Shown here: piece after piece, positions 15,675-20,428 of the stretch
Numbering within the stretch: the first letter of the stretch is position 1
Layout: every line of letters begins with the position of its first letter
Origin: Acanthamoeba lenticulata
Taxonomy: Eukaryota; Discosea; Longamoebia; Acanthamoebidae
Length of the DNA: 20,428 nucleotides
Direction: 5' to 3'
NCBI GenBank assembly: GCA_002179805.1
Contig: NAVB01003523.1
Location: 1-20,428, forward strand
Made by a program: the position numbers and the translations under genes
The notes under the pieces: generated by a model
Seen by the model: only the letters and a program-made list of their open reading frames with translations
What the model was told of the DNA's origin: nothing
Databases searched by the model: none

Positions 15675-17854
15675 ATGACAAGCGTCGGGAGCCCATCGGC
15701 GCCCGGAGGTTCAGATGAACAACAACCCAGGCCTCCTGCGTCCTTCGCTGCGGGTGGGATAGCGTTATGCACGCACTGGGTGGCTGGTCGGGCGAGGGGC
15801 TGCCATCAACCAGCCGCCCCTGGACAGCAGTTGTGCTACTCGCACATGGGGGAAGTGGGCGGCCGTCCTCGCATCCCGTGCCCTCTTGATCCCAAGCAGT
15901 ACGGCGTACCCTCCTCAAGATTACAACTGTTGTTCAAACTTGACTGCACACCTTGCTCACATGTGTGTGCAGCACCTGCTACGCGCACAAGATCGAGCAG
16001 CACCTGGTCAAGTGTCCTGCCGCCTTGCGCAAGGCCGCCGAGGAGAGCGCCCCCTACTTCAGCCGTAACATCAATCTTCCTCAGCAGCAAATCGAAAATG
16101 TCGCGGCTGCATCGTCATCCTCCTCGTCCGCCTCGCCAAGCGAGCAGCAGCCAACCGAACCACCACCCCAAGGCGGGGAGGAGGAGGAAGCTGTAGAGCC
16201 GCCACAGGCCAAGAAGCCCAAAACCAACAACAACAACAACAAGAAAAAGAAGAAGGCCGCTACACCGTCACTCTTTGCGTCCCTGCTGCCCGAGGACGTC
16301 GAGAAGGTGGTCGGCCTCGTGCGGACCGCCCACGCCCACCACTGCCGCGAGCCCCTCGAGACGGTCATGCTCCGCCACCCGCCCTGCGAGCCCTTCTTCA
16401 AGCCTGCCCGCGGGTACGTCGTCCTCGTCCTCGTAGTCGCCGTCTTTTCTCGTCTTTTCTTCGTCTTTTCCTCGACTCACCGCGGGCTTTCACATGCGCG
16501 TAGCGGCTGCAGCGTCAAGCACATGACCCAGCAGAGCTCCATCCTGGCCCACATGGCCGCGGCCGGGCTGCTGGTCGACGGCGCCTGCTTCATCGAGTTT
16601 GGCGCTGGCCGGGTGCGCAGCCACGACCGCCACCATGACATGCGGTCGTCCACTGCTGCTGCTGCTGCTGCTGCTGATGTTGTATGTTGTTGTGTTGTGG
16701 TTGGCGCACCACCAGGGCAACCTGAGCGAGCTCCTGCACGAGTGCTGCCCGCGTTCGGCCCACATCTTGGTGGACCGGGCAGCCGTGCGCCACAAGGTCG
16801 CGCCCGCTCTCGAGCTCTCTTCCCTTCCCCCCAATGTAATGTCGCTGACGCCCCTGCGGTGTGCTCCTGGCCGGGAACCAACGCCAGGCCGAGCGCCGGT
16901 TTGTGCACGGTGACGAACGCGTGGCCGAGCTCTTTACGCGGCTCAACGTAGACATCGCCCACCTGAACCTGAGCGGCGTGCCGCAGCTCCAGAGCTCCTT
17001 CTCCTCTCCTCCTTCTCCTTCTTCCTCTTCTTCTTCCTCCTCTTCCTCGACACCACCACCACTGGTCGCGGTGGCCAAGCACATCTGTGGGTCGGCCTCG
17101 GACGTACGTGTCCTCGTTGCCCTCCTTGTCCTTCTTGTCCTTGTCGAGGGCCGCACGCGCCAGTCATGGCTGATGATGACCTCCGCGCGTGTGCGTGCGC
17201 GAGCAGTTGACCATCCGGTGCAGTGTGAACACGCTGGGGCCCCTCCAAGACCGGCTCGCGGGCATGGCGGTCGCTCTCTGCTGCCACCACCGGTGCAGCT
17301 ACGACGCCTATCTGAGTACGCGACCTTCCGTGAGCCCTTGTCCGGCCTTGCGCTCAACACTCGCACACACGCGCGCACACACGCACAACACACACGCGCG
17401 CGGCAACAGACAAAGAGTTTTTGAGCAGCATCGGGATCGGCCCGAAGGAGTACCCCGTGCTGTGCCGCATGAGCAGGTTCGTCCCTTCTTGTGCATAAAA
17501 ATTGGCAATTTTGAAATATTAACCAAATTTAATGAAATGTTTGGGAAACACAGTTGGGCCGTGTGCTGCTTCCCGGAGGAAGCCGTGCAGGAGAGCTCTG
17601 CTGAAGCGGCCGAGAAGGAGAAGATGGAGGAGGAGAAGAAGAAGGTGCCGCCGACGCCGGCCTCGGTTGCGCAGATGAGCCGGGCCGAGAAGGAGGCGGT
17701 GGGCACGCAGTGCAAGGAGCTGCTCGACGTGGGGCGCGCGCTCTATCTCAGGGACCTGGGCTTCGACGTGCGCCTCGTACGCTACGTCGCGCCCGAGGTC
17801 TCTCCGGAGAACACGCTTCTCCTCGCTGTTCGCCGGTCGTCATCGTCTCCCTGA
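15675..17854 (+). CDS. TRMT13: tRNA:m4X 2'-O-methyltransferase TRM13
   Basis: The family uses SAM to methylate the 2'-OH of nucleotide 4 in the acceptor stem of tRNA-Gly, tRNA-Pro and tRNA-His. Exons are 15675-15898, 15973-16413, 16504-16612, 16716-16796, 16888-17103, 17207-17315, 17410-17476 and 17554-17854, giving 515 aa (human 481). Domains: a CCCH zinc finger (C32, C43, C54, H57); a CHHC U11-48K-type finger (C69PLDPKH75...H85...C89); a low-complexity linker rich in Ser, Gln, Glu and Lys (about 115-170); a catalytic domain with CSVKHMTQQSSILAHM, the SAM motif FIEFGAGRGNLSELL (about 251 on), VAVAKHICGSASD, VALCCHHRCSYDAYL and MSSWAVC. The C-terminus VRYVAPEVSPENTLLLAVR matches the family end. 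A Ser/Pro run (about 1700-1770 nt into the gene, 16990-17060) interrupts the catalytic domain before VAVAKH. Codons there are TCC/TCT microsatellite-like and no splice pattern removes them. Confidence 0.95.
16653..16676 (+). repeat. (CTG)8 microsatellite in a TRM13 intron
   Basis: Eight uninterrupted CTG units lie within intron 16613-16715, followed by TGTTG-rich sequence. They are likely length-variable and are outside the coding sequence. Confidence 0.85.
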
Positions 17855-17926
17855 GCAATATTTCATAAAATATTTGAAAAATGTTGAATTTATTATTATT
17901 ACAATTAATATGATTACAATTATGAT
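17855..17926. other. AT-rich convergent 3' spacer
   Basis: Only 72 bp of almost pure A/T separate the stops of TRM13 and the F-box gene on opposite strands. It probably serves transcription end formation in both directions. Confidence 0.5.
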
Positions 17927-20088
17927 TTATATAAAATTTTTGCCATTTTCATGGGAGATCTGTTGCTCATCCAACGTGGAAAGAAGGTAGAGCGCCCGGG
18001 ACAGAGAGAACCAATCCTTCGAGCCGCGCATGACTAAGCGACCCGCGATGGCGATTGGGCCGCCCGGAAGCATCGCCACGTCGTCCAACACGTGGCGAGA
18101 CGGCAGCGGCAGCCGATAGCACGCGGGCTTCTTCCATCCTGCGGTGAACGCCAGCACTGCGATCCCCCACTCCTCCGCCTGCAAAAAGGTGTTAAAAAAT
18201 GAAACCTTGCCCAAATAGAGTTTTTGTGAACTCACGTTGTAGTAGTCGCCTGAACGGGACACAAACCAAAGCACGAGCCGGCGTCTGATGATGAGAGGAA
18301 GTTCTGTTTAGTTTTTTTTTTTTTTTTAAATATACAAAAAAAATGATTGTTGTTCCGCACCCGTCGAAGCAGAACCCACGGGTCGAGAGAGGCAGTTCCG
18401 GTAGTTGGTGGACATACGCCAACGTGGGCTCCTGTGTATGTGCGTCGTCAGCGAGAAGATCGATGCCAAACACGGAACGAAGAAGACAAGTCAGACCGTG
18501 GCCCCGGACAAGTTCCAGCAGGCCAGCTCTTGTTGCGACGCCGCCGCCAGGAGCGCCGTCGACGGGTGCAGCCACACGCTTTGCCATGCGCCCGGCAGCT
18601 TGCTCACCACCAGCGAGGCAGACGAGGCCGTCGAGTAGAACAGGCTCTCCTTCCACACGACTGGTGTCATGAACATCATGACTCTTGTGAGCACTCGTAG
18701 TCGTCTCCACAACGCAAAGACACACGCGCGCAGGCACACACGCACGCACCGAGCAGCTCGTCCGCGCGAACGAGAACGATGTGGTGCGGAGCGAGATGGA
18801 CTGTTCTGGGCGGCAGCAACTGGGGCGCGCCCTTCTGCCCCAAGTTCACCGACAAGCGGCGGGCCATGATCCGGGACAACGTTGTGCTCGGTGTCGCCAT
18901 CATCGTCGAGGTCGCCGTCTCCGAGACGACCTTCTTTTCTTGGTGCGCAAACGTGCACATCTGTTTGCCGTCGGCTAACGCGTACACGGTCCACTTGTCG
19001 TTCATGTTCACCACCACAAGACCCTGGCCGCCGCCGCCGGGGACGACGCGCGAGTCCACGGCCATCTCCGTTGGCGCCGGCGAGTACTTGGAGCCCAGCC
19101 GCACCGACCATCGAGGCGTGGCAGCGATCCCGCCGTCGCGTTCCACGGCGCCGTCGTCGTCGCCGTCGTGGTGGCGCGCGTAGGCCTCGAGGACGGGATA
19201 CTCGGCCGCCCGCCGCCGCCACACGACGACGTGCTCGTCGTCAGCCGCGGCCAAGGCGACGCCCCCCATGGTCCGCAGCACGCGCTTCGAGGTCAGACCG
19301 ACGACAAGCAGCGCCTCGCCGGGCTGGGCCGCGAGGCACAAGGCCGTGGCGCGGCCGACGTGGACAGGCGCCCGCAGGGTCTGTTCGCAGTCGACTTGCG
19401 TCGCGGCCTCGCCGGGTCGCTGCACGCAGAGGCCGCGCGTGTAGGCCGCCATCGTGGTGGTGGCCTGTGCGCCGCCGCCGCCAGAGGCGCAACTGGGCGG
19501 CGCCGAGGCGAGGCAGGAGATGAACGGGCCGCAATCCAGATGCACCACTTGGACGCCTGACACGACATGTACAACTCGCGTTGGTCGCGCGTTGAGGCGA
19601 GGACGAGGAGCTCAAAAGGCAAACGCACCAAAGAGGCAGTGGCGAAGGCCAAAGTAGCGGCGCCACCACTTGCGCCCTTGCTCCTCTTCCTCTTCCTCTT
19701 CCCCGTCTTGAGGTTGGACATCCTTGTTGGCTCCTTCCTCTTCGTTGTTGTGGTTGTCGAATATGGTGTTATAGTTGGAGAGGAGCTCTGGATGCTGCTT
19801 CATCAGTCGCTCGCACTCGTTCCTGTCAGTGACGAGCGTCAGCATCAAGACGCGCGCACACAGAGTGGGCGGTGTTTACCGCCAAAAGCTCGGGTCCAGC
19901 GCGAGACCGCGCATGTGGTGGCTCGTGCAAGCGACCGCCAGAACGTCGCTAGGCGCGAGCCTCTGGAGCAAGTGGAGCACGATCTCATTGGACAAGCCTG
20001 GCGCCACACACAACACGTGAGGTCTGGACAAGGACGCTTTAACCACCTTCTTACCTTCAATACTGGCGTTGAGTGCTTCAGGGTCCAT
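17927..20088 (-). CDS. F-box protein with WD40-like beta-propeller
   Basis: This is a probable substrate receptor of an SCF ubiquitin ligase: the F-box binds SKP1 and the propeller binds the target. Exons are 20088-20055, 19997-19880, 19822-19629, 19556-18750, 18660-18497, 18431-18361, 18284-18236 and 18178-17927, giving 562 aa in frame. The F-box is at about 12-51 (GLSNEIVLHLLQRLAPSDVLA, CTSHHM, FWR). An acidic patch (DGEEEEEEEQG, about 87-97) precedes a basic-aromatic KWWRRYFG. From about residue 115 come blade-like units: GGVALAAADDEHVVVWRR, GLVVVNMNDKWTVYALADGK, STALLAAASQQELACWNLSG, RRLVLWFVSRSGDYY and GIAVLAFTAGWKK. They are divergent WD40-like repeats; I cannot count blades reliably. 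Three introns are exactly 57 nt. ATG 20088 was chosen as the first in-frame start; upstream there are only non-ATG codons. Confidence 0.85.
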
Positions 20089-20428
20089 GGCTGTTGTTCT
20101 CCTCAACGGTAACGAGGAACGAAAAAGGCAAGATAGTTGTTTAATATATTTTAAGAATAAAAAACGTTTAGATATTTTTTTGTGTTGTTGATTTTCTCTT
20201 TGATTTTCTTTCTCGTTGACCGTGTTGTTGGCCTTTTTGCTGCGCTGGCAGATCTCGGGGGCCAGCGAGCGTTCTTCAAGTCCTTGAAAGCTCGCCCCAG
20301 CGATTGCCCCGGGTCCTCACGGCAGACACGATGCCAGCCCACACAAACATCTTCCTCGTGGTACCGCCCGCTCGCCCCGCAGCAGGCCGATGCGCTTTTG
20401 CTTTTTTTATTCAAAATGCGGACCGCAA
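20089..20428. other. Right-edge stretch without an assignable gene
   Basis: It holds the presumed promoter of the F-box gene (AT-rich 20130-20220), then a GC-rich patch (20235-20395) with open frames on both strands. One plus frame (about 20267-20395) has mixed third positions and no known motif. The patch could be an exon of a gene extending past the window. Confidence 0.35.

Overview
The window is nuclear DNA from a compact, intron-dense protist. The best guess is a free-living amoeba of the Acanthamoeba type (Amoebozoa, Discosea). This rests on GC-rich exons with strong G/C at third codon positions, AT-rich spacers, many short introns of about 57-150 nt (most starting GTGCGT, GTNCG or GTAC), spacers of often only 70-300 nt, and purely eukaryotic genes. 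The species is an inference. I see no operons, prokaryotic defence systems, phage, IS elements, CRISPR, tRNA or rRNA.

Layout, left to right. (1) The 3' part of a plus-strand single-pass membrane protein (1-1889), then a stretch holding unassigned exon-like fragments (1890-2325). (2) A block of four nuclear genes for mitochondrial proteins: an SLC25 carrier (minus, 9 exons), the COX assembly factor CMC2 (minus, 2 exons), the pyruvate dehydrogenase E1 beta subunit (minus, 4 exons, one GC-AG intron) and the ribosomal protein bL27m (plus). The last two are divergent from a 195-bp shared promoter region. (3) A tandem pair of SLC49A4/DIRC2-like major facilitator transporters (plus, 10 exons and 9 exons) that differ in intron content and in N-terminal sorting motifs. 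(4) A minus-strand Sel1-repeat gene broken by an in-frame stop and by frame changes. (5) Two RNA-machinery genes on the plus strand, exosome subunit CSL4 and tRNA 2'-O-methyltransferase TRM13, with a small minus-strand hypothetical ORF between them. (6) A minus-strand F-box/beta-propeller protein (8 exons). The last 340 bases hold nothing I can assign.

I built the exon models by hand, requiring splice signals, phase continuity and family or paralogue alignment. Every complete spliced model closes exactly in frame: carrier 336 aa, CMC2 77 aa, PDHB 369 aa, transporters 524 and 488 aa, TRM13 515 aa, F-box protein 562 aa. That gives good confidence in the boundaries and makes the broken Sel1 gene stand out.

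I found no obvious new multi-gene system. The most interesting pattern is a class of introns built from CA/GT and CG dinucleotide-rich, partly self-complementary sequence. These introns recur in unrelated genes, and they include all three introns that differ between the two tandem transporters. They could be an introner-like family. Also worth a second look are the mitochondrial gene block, the different sorting signals of the transporter paralogues, the GC-AG intron and the decaying Sel1 gene.
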